Shown here: positions 1 through 5,817 of the stretch, piece after piece
Layout: every line of letters begins with the position of its first letter
Position numbering within the stretch: the stretch's first letter is position 1
Source: Methanomassiliicoccales archaeon
Lineage (GTDB): Archaea > Thermoplasmatota > Thermoplasmata > Methanomassiliicoccales > UBA472
NCBI GenBank assembly: GCA_028679935.1
Contig: JAJRAL010000167.1
Coordinates: 1 to 8,795, forward strand
Direction of reading: 5' to 3'
DNA length: 8,795 nucleotides
Notes under the pieces: generated by a model
What the model was told of the DNA's origin: nothing
Seen by the model: the letters and a program-made list of their open reading frames with translations, nothing else
The model's database searches: none
Made by a program: the position numbers and the translations under genes

Positions 1-2
1 AG

Positions 3-107
3 TGGGCTCAGCCGGATTCGAACCGGCGATCTACGCCGTGTAAGGGCGTTGTCTGTCAGCTGTCCCGGGGTTGCCGGGGCGGCACATGACCGCTAGACCA
101 TGAGCCC
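3..107 (-). tRNA. tRNA-Val (anticodon UAC) with an intron-like insertion in the D arm
   Basis: The reverse strand folds as a tRNA: acceptor GGGCTCA pairs with TGAGCCC, discriminator A is at position 3, the anticodon stem ACGCC/GGCGT encloses loop CTTACAC, and the T arm is GCCGG-TTCGAAT-CCGGC. Anticodon UAC (positions 42-40) reads valine GUA-type codons. The gene is 105 nt long; removing a ~32-nt GC-rich insert (55-86) leaves a normal 73-nt tRNA with D stem GTCT/AGAC. CCA is not encoded. A TATA-like TTTATTAG lies about 27 nt before the 5' end. Identity is firm; the exact splice points are not. Confidence 0.93.
55..86 (-). other. Probable non-canonical tRNA intron in the D arm (about position 21/22)
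   Basis: This 32-nt insert interrupts the tRNA-Val D arm. With these ends, T13 pairs with A22 and the D stem becomes GTCT/AGAC; shifting the intron 2 nt (53-84) gives an equally sized excision with D-arm text GGTCATGACA. The insert contains a strong hairpin CCCGG-CAACC-CCGGG. Archaeal splicing endonuclease normally cuts a bulge-helix-bulge; I could not draw a convincing canonical one here, so the boundaries are inferred from the mature tRNA fold alone. Confidence 0.7.
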
Positions 108-130
108 GCAGCCTGCAACCCCATTTCGAC

Positions 131-138
131 TAATAAAC
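131..138 (-). promoter_or_regulatory. TATA box of tRNA-Val
   Basis: The reverse strand reads TTTATTAG, centred about 27 nt upstream of the tRNA 5' end at 107. This is the expected archaeal TBP spacing. It lies between the protease terminator and the tRNA, so the tRNA is probably transcribed independently. Confidence 0.6.
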
Positions 139-149
139 ATGAGTGGTAG

Positions 150-186
150 GGAAAAATAGAAAGAAGAAAAGGAATTAGGAAAGGGG
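150..186 (-). terminator. Pyrimidine/T-rich terminator downstream of the protease gene
   Basis: On the reverse strand, about 10-45 nt after the protease stop codon, the sequence is almost pure pyrimidine with runs CCCCTTT, CCTTTTCTTC and ATTTTTCCC. There is no clear stem. Archaeal intrinsic termination needs only T-rich tracts in the non-template strand, so this is a good candidate. Confidence 0.6.
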
Positions 187-195
187 TTTCTGGCC

Positions 196-2916
196 TCAGA
201 TGGGCAGCGGGAACTCGTTGAACATACCGAAGCCGTAGTCCGCCGGACCGATCTCAGGGCTGACGATGATGTAGAAGTCCGTGTAGACAGACAGGCTGTC
301 CAAGGCCTTCTGCACTTCTCCAGTGTCGCCGATATTCAGGTTCAGGACCACTGGCAGGTAGTACACTCCATCGTAGCTCGTGGCGCCGTGGGTCGTCGCG
401 TAGATCGAGACGAACCAGGACTCATCTTCGTAGGCTGGGATGGGCTCGAATCCGATGATGTCAGCCGCGTTGTCGATCACGACATCGTTCACGGTCACGT
501 TCTTGATATACCAGCCGTCGTAGTTCGTGGACCAGTCGGTGAGCTCTCTGAACTGCAGCATGATCGATTCACCGGCGTAGTCGCTCAGGTCGAACTCGAG
601 GTGGTCCAAGGACGCCCAGCCGGAGTTGCCCCAGCTTGGGTTCTGACCAGTGATGCCTGGCAGGTTTTCGAGGATCAACGGTAGAGCCTCGGGAACCGCA
701 TCGAACGTTGTGTAGTCGTTCTCGAGCGACTCCCAGGTCACTCCTCCATCCTCTGAGACCTGCACGAATCCGAAGTCCCAGTCTTCCTCAAGGTTCCACT
801 TGGTGTCGAGGCCGAGGGTGATGGTGTCTTCCTCCGAGTACGCGGTCAGGTCGACGGTTCCTCTCAGGCTGTAGTCGACGAGGTCGCCCCTGTCCGACCA
901 CCATACTGGCGTCGTGTAGACCTGGGCTAGCTCGATGTTGTCAACCGCCCAGTACCAGTCCCAGCCTTCAGCGGAGTAGTAGAACGCGAGCAAGACGCTG
1001 GAGAATCCGGCGAGATCGTCGGCGTTTAGGTTCACGACGACGTGGCCGCTGGCCATCGGGTACGCGGAGGTCATCAGTAGCTGGTCCTGGTTGAAGTTCG
1101 CCAGGATCTTGTAGGTGTCGCCACCATCGACCGAGTACAGCACATAGCCGACATCGATATAGCTGCCGTACCGCTGGAAGTCCGAGTCGAATGACAGCTG
1201 CAGGTGGTCATATCCCGTCGTGTCGATCGATATGTCGCTGAACATGATCTCGTTGATGCCACCGCCAGCGGCGTCGCTGCTTGCCACTGCGAAGTAGTCC
1301 GATGGGTTGCTCAGGTACGGCCAGGCCTGCCACGGGTGTCCGTAGACCGGGCCCATGCTCTGGGTGTACCAGTCACCGAGCGAGCCGCCGTGATTGAAGT
1401 CCTCGAAGAAGAGGACATCTCCGGTGCTAACAGGCATGTTGATTGTCTGCCAGCCCTTCTTGACCACGGTGTCTCCAGCGAATCCGAACTTCAGCCAGTT
1501 GAAGTTGATCGGATCGGATGGCGTGACGTGGATGTAGTCGGTACCATACGAGTTGACATCTCCCGAGGGCAGGATTGTGCCGTCAAGAGTGACTGATGGT
1601 CCGAACTCCCATGCGGCCGATTCAACCCAGGCCGATCCGCTCTGCGCGTAGGTGGCCCACGGGTCGTAGTTGTTGATCAACGGTCCGCCTGCAAGGCCGA
1701 TGTCCAGGGATGTGTAGTCGTAGAGTCCGTTTCCCGGGCTGTCGCCATGGATCAGGTTCGCCAGTCTCCACGAGTTGAACGACCGGTCGAAGTCCCACTT
1801 GGGCAGACCGAACGCTTCGAACGCTGCGTTGACGTCCGCGATTCCGCTAAGCACCTCTTCGCCATATGTGGAGTTGACCAACTGGATGACGAAATCGGGT
1901 CCGAAGTGGTCGTGTAACCAGATCACATACAAAGCTGCCGCGCCGTAGTCGGCGAGGATGTTGATGTCACCCTGGTCGCCCCACTCTGTGAGCGAGTTGT
2001 CCGGCGTGGCGAGGAACCATTCGATGTGGTCCCATGGCACTCCATAGCCGCAGAGCATCTCAGCGTACATCGAGCAACCCTCGTTCAGGAACGACGCCTG
2101 GTCAGGGTTGTGGTAGTTGTTCAGTAGGTGCTGGTACTCGTGCGCCACGGTCGACTCATAGACGAACGGCCTCGGGACGAACTCGGTCGTCCTGTTCACC
2201 CAGTCCCAGCAGTCGATGTGGATGATGTTCCTGTCGTAGTAGTAGTCCATCGATGGCGAGAAGTACCCCGCCACGTAGCTGGGGTAGGTCGGGTTCACGA
2301 AGCTCGTGTCGTAGATGTTGAAGATCATCAACATGACCCGTCCAGACACGTTGGTCTGGAAGTACGGATAGCCGAGAAGCGGCATTATCGAGTTGTCCCC
2401 GGTGAGCGGTGGCGGAGCGCCGAAGTTCGCGGTCATGATCGGGTAGATCGTGTCGTTGAACTGGTCAGCGATGTAGTTCGCCTGGGGGTCAGTGATCACG
2501 ACGCGCCCATCGTTCCTCGGGTCGCCGGGCCAGAAGAGAAGGTCCGTCGCAACCCATACTTCGACGTTCTGTCTCTCGGTCCTCTTCTCGAACAACATCA
2601 AGTTGCTGGGATTGGTCTCGTTGTATGCCCACTTGCCGTAGCCGCCCACGTAGAACCGGACGATCGAGCCGACGTCATAATAGTCGCCCGGTGCGTAGGT
2701 CACTTGGGTCATCAAGCCAGACTCATAAGCGGACCCGATGTTCACCTGTTGCTTCTTCACCTGCGGGTCGATATCCATCGGAAATGGATCCGCGACCGCA
2801 ACACTCTTCGTTGACGTGGTGACCGCGCTTCCGCCAGACATTATGACGGCGAAAGCACCGACAACCATCGTCAGCACAATTGCTATGCTGATAACCTTAG
2901 TTGCATTGTTTGGCAT
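196..2916 (-). CDS. Large secreted HExxH metalloprotease with C-terminal jelly-roll (MAM-like) domains
   Basis: A 906-residue exported protein, probably a zinc endopeptidase acting outside the cell. The start chosen is the ATG at 2916, which is preceded by a strong Shine-Dalgarno GGGAGGGG; an in-frame ATG at 2949 has no such support. Residues 1-31 form a signal peptide or N-terminal anchor (hydrophobic IAIVLTMVVGAFAVIM). The zinc site HEYQH is at about 259-263, followed by FLNEG with Glu279, a gluzincin-type third ligand; Glu286 is an alternative. This arrangement recalls family M30/immune-inhibitor-A-like proteases, but exact family assignment is uncertain. Two beta-rich domains follow (about 503-664 and 672-811) with SVDGGDTY/SEDGGVTW and DGWYIKNV-type motifs seen in choice-of-anchor/MAM-like folds. 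Several N-x-S/T sequons suggest glycosylation. There is no C-terminal membrane helix. The gene stands alone and has its own promoter and terminator. Confidence 0.88.
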   Translation of the reverse strand: MPNNATKVISIAIVLTMVVGAFAVIMSGGSAVTTSTKSVAVADPFPMDIDPQVKKQQVNIGSAYESGLMTQVTYAPGDYYDVGSIVRFYVGGYGKWAYNETNPSNLMLFEKRTERQNVEVWVATDLLFWPGDPRNDGRVVITDPQANYIADQFNDTIYPIMTANFGAPPPLTGDNSIMPLLGYPYFQTNVSGRVMLMIFNIYDTSFVNPTYPSYVAGYFSPSMDYYYDRNIIHIDCWDWVNRTTEFVPRPFVYESTVAHEYQHLLNNYHNPDQASFLNEGCSMYAEMLCGYGVPWDHIEWFLATPDNSLTEWGDQGDINILADYGAAALYVIWLHDHFGPDFVIQLVNSTYGEEVLSGIADVNAAFEAFGLPKWDFDRSFNSWRLANLIHGDSPGNGLYDYTSLDIGLAGGPLINNYDPWATYAQSGSAWVESAAWEFGPSVTLDGTILPSGDVNSYGTDYIHVTPSDPINFNWLKFGFAGDTVVKKGWQTINMPVSTGDVLFFEDFNHGGSLGDWYTQSMGPVYGHPWQAWPYLSNPSDYFAVASSDAAGGGINEIMFSDISIDTTGYDHLQLSFDSDFQRYGSYIDVGYVLYSVDGGDTYKILANFNQDQLLMTSAYPMASGHVVVNLNADDLAGFSSVLLAFYYSAEGWDWYWAVDNIELAQVYTTPVWWSDRGDLVDYSLRGTVDLTAYSEEDTITLGLDTKWNLEEDWDFGFVQVSEDGGVTWESLENDYTTFDAVPEALPLILENLPGITGQNPSWGNSGWASLDHLEFDLSDYAGESIMLQFRELTDWSTNYDGWYIKNVTVNDVVIDNAADIIGFEPIPAYEDESWFVSIYATTHGATSYDGVYYLPVVLNLNIGDTGEVQKALDSLSVYTDFYIIVSPEIGPADYGFGMFNEFPLPI

Positions 2917-2985
2917 TTTGCCCCTCCCGAATCCCATCGGCCAGAACACTAAGCGTGCGCCCCAAACCGACGGCCACCTAAGTAG

Positions 2986-2999
2986 ACGGATTATTCCGT
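2986..2999. promoter_or_regulatory. Inverted repeat, possible operator at the protease promoter
   Basis: A perfect inverted repeat, acgga-ttat-tccgt, lies just downstream of the TATA-like box at 3008-3015 and overlaps the predicted transcription start (about 2985) of the protease gene. An outer pair, agtag (2981-2985) and ctact (3006-3010), extends the symmetry with a 6-nt asymmetry. The location suits a repressor site; no binding protein can be named. Confidence 0.4.
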
Positions 3000-3007
3000 A
3001 GCTGACT

Positions 3008-3015
3008 ACTTATAG
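3008..3015 (-). promoter_or_regulatory. TATA box of the protease gene
   Basis: The reverse strand reads CTATAAGT. Transcription would start near 2985 and give a leader of about 70 nt containing the Shine-Dalgarno site before the ATG at 2916. The remaining intergenic sequence, up to about 3131, shows only a weak plus-strand TATA candidate (TTAGAATA, 3109-3116) preceded by a BRE-like GAAAC. Confidence 0.55.
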
Positions 3016-3131
3016 ATTATGCAGGGAAACAGGGCTTCTGGGTGATATCGCCGGGACAGCGCCTCCCTGTCCCCTGCGGATAGTCTCGTTCCGGCCCTGA
3101 CCGAAACGTTAGAATACCAGTCCTGCGCGTG

Positions 3132-3740
3132 ATGCCGTGGGATTCGGGAAAGATGGGCGATACACCTCTCAGGGGCAGGATACAAGCGGCACTGTCCCTT
3201 CCGACCACCGGACCGTCCATCCGGCGATATTTCGTCAACACGATCTTCGACGCGACCTTCGTCATGCTGGGCGTGATCATAGGCAGCGCGTTCTCGGAGA
3301 ACCCGAACATCCACATCATCACCGTCACGATCATCACAAGCGCCGTCGCGCTCGGAATATCCACCGGTGTCAGCGTGTTCGAGGCGGAGAGCATGGAACA
3401 GAGGATACGCCTAGGAGAGATCGAGAAGGCGCTGCTCCGGTCACTGGAGGACACCCACATCGGCCGCTCTTCCAGGACGTCGATCTACCTGATCGCCGGG
3501 CTCAACCTGCTCGCGCCGATAACGGCAGGCATTCTGATAGTCGCGCCGTTCCTGATGTTCTCCGGGGACATCGTGATGGCCGCCTGGACGGCGGTGGCGC
3601 TCGCCTTGCTCGTGCTCTTCACCACCGGCTACTTCATGGGCAAGCAGGGAAAGAGGAACCCATGGGTCCAGGGAGGCAGGATGGCCGTCGTGGGCGCCGT
3701 CGCCTTCGTGGTCTGTTACCTCATCCAGACTCTGGTGTGA
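3132..3740 (+). CDS. VIT1/CCC1-family-like integral membrane protein (putative iron/manganese transporter)
   Basis: About 202 residues with five predicted membrane helices, at roughly 36-54, 62-84, 119-145, 148-170 and 184-202 counted from the GTG at 3129. The first helix begins FDATFVMLGVIIGSA, with an acidic residue in the position where VIT1/CCC1 proteins have a conserved Asp. The second carries GISTGVSVFEAE, resembling the family's polar helix. A charged cytoplasmic loop (about 86-115) separates helices 2 and 3, as in family members. Known relatives move Fe2+ or Mn2+ across membranes, but substrate is not visible here. The start is ambiguous: GTG 3129, ATG 3132 or ATG 3153; none has a strong Shine-Dalgarno, and the nearest TATA-like box (3109-3116) would favour 3153. 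The stop codon touches that of convergent hypE. Confidence 0.8.
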   Translation: MPWDSGKMGDTPLRGRIQAALSLPTTGPSIRRYFVNTIFDATFVMLGVIIGSAFSENPNIHIITVTIITSAVALGISTGVSVFEAESMEQRIRLGEIEKALLRSLEDTHIGRSSRTSIYLIAGLNLLAPITAGILIVAPFLMFSGDIVMAAWTAVALALLVLFTTGYFMGKQGKRNPWVQGGRMAVVGAVAFVVCYLIQTLV

Positions 3741-4787
3741 TCAGCAGATCCTCGGCACGGGGTCCCCGACTGGAGGCTCGAGGACCCTTCTGCCCCCGAC
3801 CTCGGTCCTGAGGACGACGCCCTTCAGCCCTTTGTCGGCGAGTCCGATGATGGCAGCGTTCTTGCCGAGCGGGTGCTTCCTGATTGCTTCGAGGACCGCC
3901 TCGGCCATATCCGGAACGACGCCCACGATCATCTTGCCCTCATTGCCTATCGTCAGCGGATCGAGACCGAGCATCTCGCAGGCGTTCCGCACCGCCTCGG
4001 CGATCGGCACGCTCTGCTCCTCGACCTCTATCCCGACCTTCGACTTCGAGGACCATTCGTTTACGGCGTTCGCGAGACCGCCCCTGGTCGGGTCCTTCAT
4101 GCACACTGCTCCCCCGACCTTGAGCACCTCCTCCATCAGCCCGTTCAGTGGCGCGCAGTCGCTCTGGACCTGGCTCTCGAAGCCGTATCCCTCGCGGAAC
4201 GAGAGCAGCGCGATGCCGTGATCACCCACGGTGCCAGTCACAATGATTGCGTCCCCGTCTCGGAGGTTGTCGTCAGTCATCCACCGGGAGTCGACCTTCC
4301 TCGAGCGGGAGGCGACCTCGATGTCGTGGTCGAGGTACGCGCTCCTCTTGCCGATGGCCGCGGTCGTCACGACCATCTTCTCAAGCTTCCCAGCCTCCAT
4401 GACCTTGGTGTCGCCGGTGACGATGGGAACGCCTGCGACCTTCGAGGCCTCGCCGATGCTCCTGGCAACCTTCTCGAGGATTTCGAATTCTAGCCCCTCT
4501 TCCAGGACCACCGAAGTGGCTAGGGCCATCGGCTTCGCCCCCATGACCGAGATGTCGTTGACCGTGCCGTAGACGCTTAGTGTCCCGATGTCCCCTCCGG
4601 GGAAGAAGAGCGGCTTTACCGTGTGCCCATCTATCGTGAAGACAACGCCGTCGACAACCGCGGAGTCGTCGAAAGCGCTGAGCGAGACCTCCGTCGGCAC
4701 CTTCGGCAGAAACGGCAGGATGTGCTTCGCGAGCAGCTCCTGCATCATCTCGCCCCCGGCCCCGTGCCCCATCGTGACCCGCTTCAT
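3741..4787 (-). CDS. hypE: Hydrogenase maturation protein HypE (carbamoyl dehydratase)
   Basis: A 348-residue HypE. The enzyme uses ATP to dehydrate a carbamoyl group, placed by HypF on its C-terminal cysteine, to a thiocyanate; this becomes the CN ligand of the [NiFe]-hydrogenase active site. Diagnostic features are the N-terminal GHGAGG (7-12), DDSAVVDG (40-47), GDIGTLSVYGTVNDISVMGA (65-84, PurM-type ATP-binding fold), DPTRGGLA (232-239), GNEGK (281-285) and the invariant terminal PRIC with Cys348. ATG 4787 is chosen because it starts MKRVTMGHG, as in homologues, and lies about 26 nt past the TATA centre, so the mRNA should be nearly leaderless; a longer frame to 4886 would cross the promoter. 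The length is slightly above the usual 335-340, with extra residues around 150-172. No other hyp or hydrogenase gene is in the window. Confidence 0.97.
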   Translation of the reverse strand: MKRVTMGHGAGGEMMQELLAKHILPFLPKVPTEVSLSAFDDSAVVDGVVFTIDGHTVKPLFFPGGDIGTLSVYGTVNDISVMGAKPMALATSVVLEEGLEFEILEKVARSIGEASKVAGVPIVTGDTKVMEAGKLEKMVVTTAAIGKRSAYLDHDIEVASRSRKVDSRWMTDDNLRDGDAIIVTGTVGDHGIALLSFREGYGFESQVQSDCAPLNGLMEEVLKVGGAVCMKDPTRGGLANAVNEWSSKSKVGIEVEEQSVPIAEAVRNACEMLGLDPLTIGNEGKMIVGVVPDMAEAVLEAIRKHPLGKNAAIIGLADKGLKGVVLRTEVGGRRVLEPPVGDPVPRIC

Positions 4788-4810
4788 GCTTGCGGCATCT
4801 TGCCTCCCGG

Positions 4811-4821
4811 CTTTATATATT
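4811..4821 (-). promoter_or_regulatory. TATA box of hypE
   Basis: The reverse strand reads AATATATAAAG, the best TATA box in the window. Initiation about 26 nt downstream falls near 4790, only a few bases before the hypE ATG at 4787, which implies a leaderless or near-leaderless transcript. No correctly spaced Shine-Dalgarno precedes the ATG, which agrees. Confidence 0.75.
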
Positions 4822-4879
4822 CTGTCGGGAAGATGGCTCGGCGACGAGACTTCCTGGACATCATCGCGTGGACAAAGGC

Positions 4880-4886
4880 TTATCAA
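4880..4886 (+). promoter_or_regulatory. TATA-like box of tRNA-Arg
   Basis: TTATCAA, preceded by purine-rich ACAAAGG (BRE-like), is centred about 31 nt before the tRNA 5' end. Spacing is slightly long for direct initiation at the mature end, so a short 5' leader removed by RNase P is likely. Confidence 0.45.
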
Positions 4887-4913
4887 CGGTTCTTGGCATA
4901 CGAGACCTGCCCC

Positions 4914-4991
4914 GGGCCTGTAGGGTAGCCTGGATTATCCTTTTGGCCTTCGAAGCCAAAGACTGGGGTTCGAATCCCCACAGGCCCGCCA
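4914..4991 (+). tRNA. tRNA-Arg (anticodon UCG), CCA encoded
   Basis: Acceptor GGGCCTG pairs with CAGGCCC; the anticodon stem TTGGC/GCCAA encloses loop CTTCGAA, giving anticodon UCG (4950-4952) for arginine CGA-type codons. The T arm is TGGGG-TTCGAAT-CCCCA and the discriminator is G4988. CCA (4989-4991) is encoded in the DNA, unlike tRNA-Val at the left edge. Two bases rather than one lie between D stem and anticodon stem, and the variable loop has four bases rather than five; one extra U-A pair could extend the anticodon stem. No intron. Confidence 0.96.
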
Positions 4992-5015
4992 AGCGCTTCG
5001 CAGGCGAGAATCAAG

Positions 5016-5231
5016 TCAGTAGGGCACCAGAACGTAACGGCAGCCCTCGCATCTCCACCCTTCGAGCGTGACGTGAGGTCCCGAGGGATCTGCCCTCACC
5101 GGGATCGTGGTCACCTTGGTCGTGCCCTTCGTTTTGCCTGGCGTGACCCATCGAACCTCCCCCCCGGCCTCCATCTTCAGCTCCCCCTTGATCATCTGAC
5201 CGCCGCAGCTCGGACACGTGTTGATGCTCAT
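5016..5231 (-). CDS. Small zinc-ribbon protein (DUF6487-like)
   Basis: A 71-residue protein with CPSCGG at 6-11 and CEGC at 61-64, a four-cysteine zinc ribbon whose two knuckles are separated by a basic, beta-rich middle (KGTTKVTTIPVR). The C-terminal WRCEGCRYVLVPY pattern is like the small DUF6487 domain (CPxCG ... WxCxxCG), so I suggest that family with moderate confidence. Function is unknown; such ribbons bind zinc and may contact nucleic acid or protein. The ATG at 5231 follows AGGTGG with normal spacing. It is the last gene of the DUF2769 operon, 9 nt after the preceding stop, and ends 24 nt from convergent tRNA-Arg. Confidence 0.82.
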   Translation of the reverse strand: MSINTCPSCGGQMIKGELKMEAGGEVRWVTPGKTKGTTKVTTIPVRADPSGPHVTLEGWRCEGCRYVLVPY

Positions 5232-5240
5232 GCCACCACC

Positions 5241-5465
5241 TCAGATTCGGGACTCCTCACTCCCCTCGGCGCAGTAGTACTGCCTCGTGAATTTGTAGCG
5301 CGCATGGACCTTACATGATATGCACTGGCAGCCTCGCCGGTCGACCTCGCACGGCGCCTCCTTCGTCAGGCAGAACGTCATCAGAAGCGGCTCGGCCGCG
5401 CAGTCTGGATAGCTCGCGCACTTGTCGCAGAGGCACAATTCCCTATCGGATTTCTCGTTCGGCAT
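5241..5465 (-). CDS. Cysteine-rich DUF2769-family protein, copy 2
   Basis: A 74-residue protein with ten cysteines at 11, 13, 16, 22, 32, 39, 46, 48, 51 and 65. The order is CxCxxC-x5-C, two single cysteines, then CxCxxC-x13-C, ending in the YYC motif typical of DUF2769 proteins. The repeated CxCxxC suggests two metal or cluster sites; no role is established that I know of. ATG 5465 is preferred to the in-frame ATG at 5492 because it lies just after the upstream stop (5470) and is preceded by AAGGAGTGTGAGG; the longer frame would overlap the neighbour by 23 nt. It is a paralogue of the adjacent upstream gene. There is no signal peptide or membrane segment, so it is cytoplasmic. Confidence 0.85.
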   Translation of the reverse strand: MPNEKSDRELCLCDKCASYPDCAAEPLLMTFCLTKEAPCEVDRRGCQCISCKVHARYKFTRQYYCAEGSEESRI

Positions 5466-5469
5466 CGCC

Positions 5470-5763
5470 TCACACTCCTTGCTCCTTCGCACTCCCGTAG
5501 ATGCAGTAGTACATCTTCTCGAACTTGAACTCCTCCTGCACTAGACAGCCCGGACAGATGCAGCCTGACATGTCGCTCTCCTTCACGCACGAGGCGCTCT
5601 TCCCGGCGAAGCAGTAGACCCTCTCATCCTTGTCCCCGGCGCAGGAGTTGTATGTCGGGCAGCCGGGGCAGACGCACTTCTCGTAGTACATCTTGACCAT
5701 CTCGGCCGGGTCCGCCCTCACCCTCTTCTCGGTGCTGACGAAGAATACGTCGAACTTGCCCAA
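5470..5763 (-). CDS. Cysteine-rich DUF2769-family protein, copy 1 (TTG start)
   Basis: A 97-residue protein with ten cysteines at 30, 32, 35, 41, 51, 59, 68, 70, 73 and 87, in nearly the same spacing as the next gene. CVCPGCPTYNSC and CICPGCLV are two similar CxCPGC blocks, and MYYC closes the second. A likely DUF2769 member of unknown function, possibly binding zinc or Fe-S clusters (inference). The start is TTG at 5763: no in-frame ATG lies before Met22 (ATG 5700), an in-frame stop is two codons upstream, and the TATA box at 5795-5804 predicts a short leader ending here. If TTG is not used, the protein would be 76 aa and keep all cysteines. First gene of a three-gene operon with copy 2 and the zinc ribbon. 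Confidence 0.82.
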   Translation of the reverse strand: MGKFDVFFVSTEKRVRADPAEMVKMYYEKCVCPGCPTYNSCAGDKDERVYCFAGKSASCVKESDMSGCICPGCLVQEEFKFEKMYYCIYGSAKEQGV

Positions 5764-5794
5764 TCGCTACACCCAACTTCGACTCGGGAGCCGA

Positions 5795-5804
5795 CCGTAT
5801 TTAA
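5795..5804 (-). promoter_or_regulatory. TATA box of the DUF2769/zinc-ribbon operon
   Basis: The reverse strand reads TTAAATACGG within GGTTAAATAC, in the 54-bp gap after the DsrE2 gene. Transcription would begin near 5774, about 11 nt before the TTG start. The cysteine-rich genes can thus be transcribed separately from the sulfur-relay genes, although read-through is possible because no strong T-tract ends the upstream operon. Confidence 0.6.
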
Positions 5805-5817
5805 CCGTTTGCTGGTC

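Noticed and set aside
2128..2814. 228-codon plus-strand open frame opposite the protease N-terminal half
   Set aside because: Val/His/Arg-rich antisense frame; the protease frame has signal peptide, zinc motif and ribosome site.
3006..3460. Minus-strand open frames (102 and 147 codons) upstream of the protease
   Set aside because: They cross the divergent promoter and are antisense to the VIT1-like gene; no family features.
3137..3811. 224-codon open frame in another frame of the VIT1-like gene
   Set aside because: Arg/His/Asp-rich low-complexity product; the chosen frame gives five clean membrane helices.
3873..4493. Plus-strand open frames opposite hypE
   Set aside because: Antisense shadows of a fully recognised HypE.
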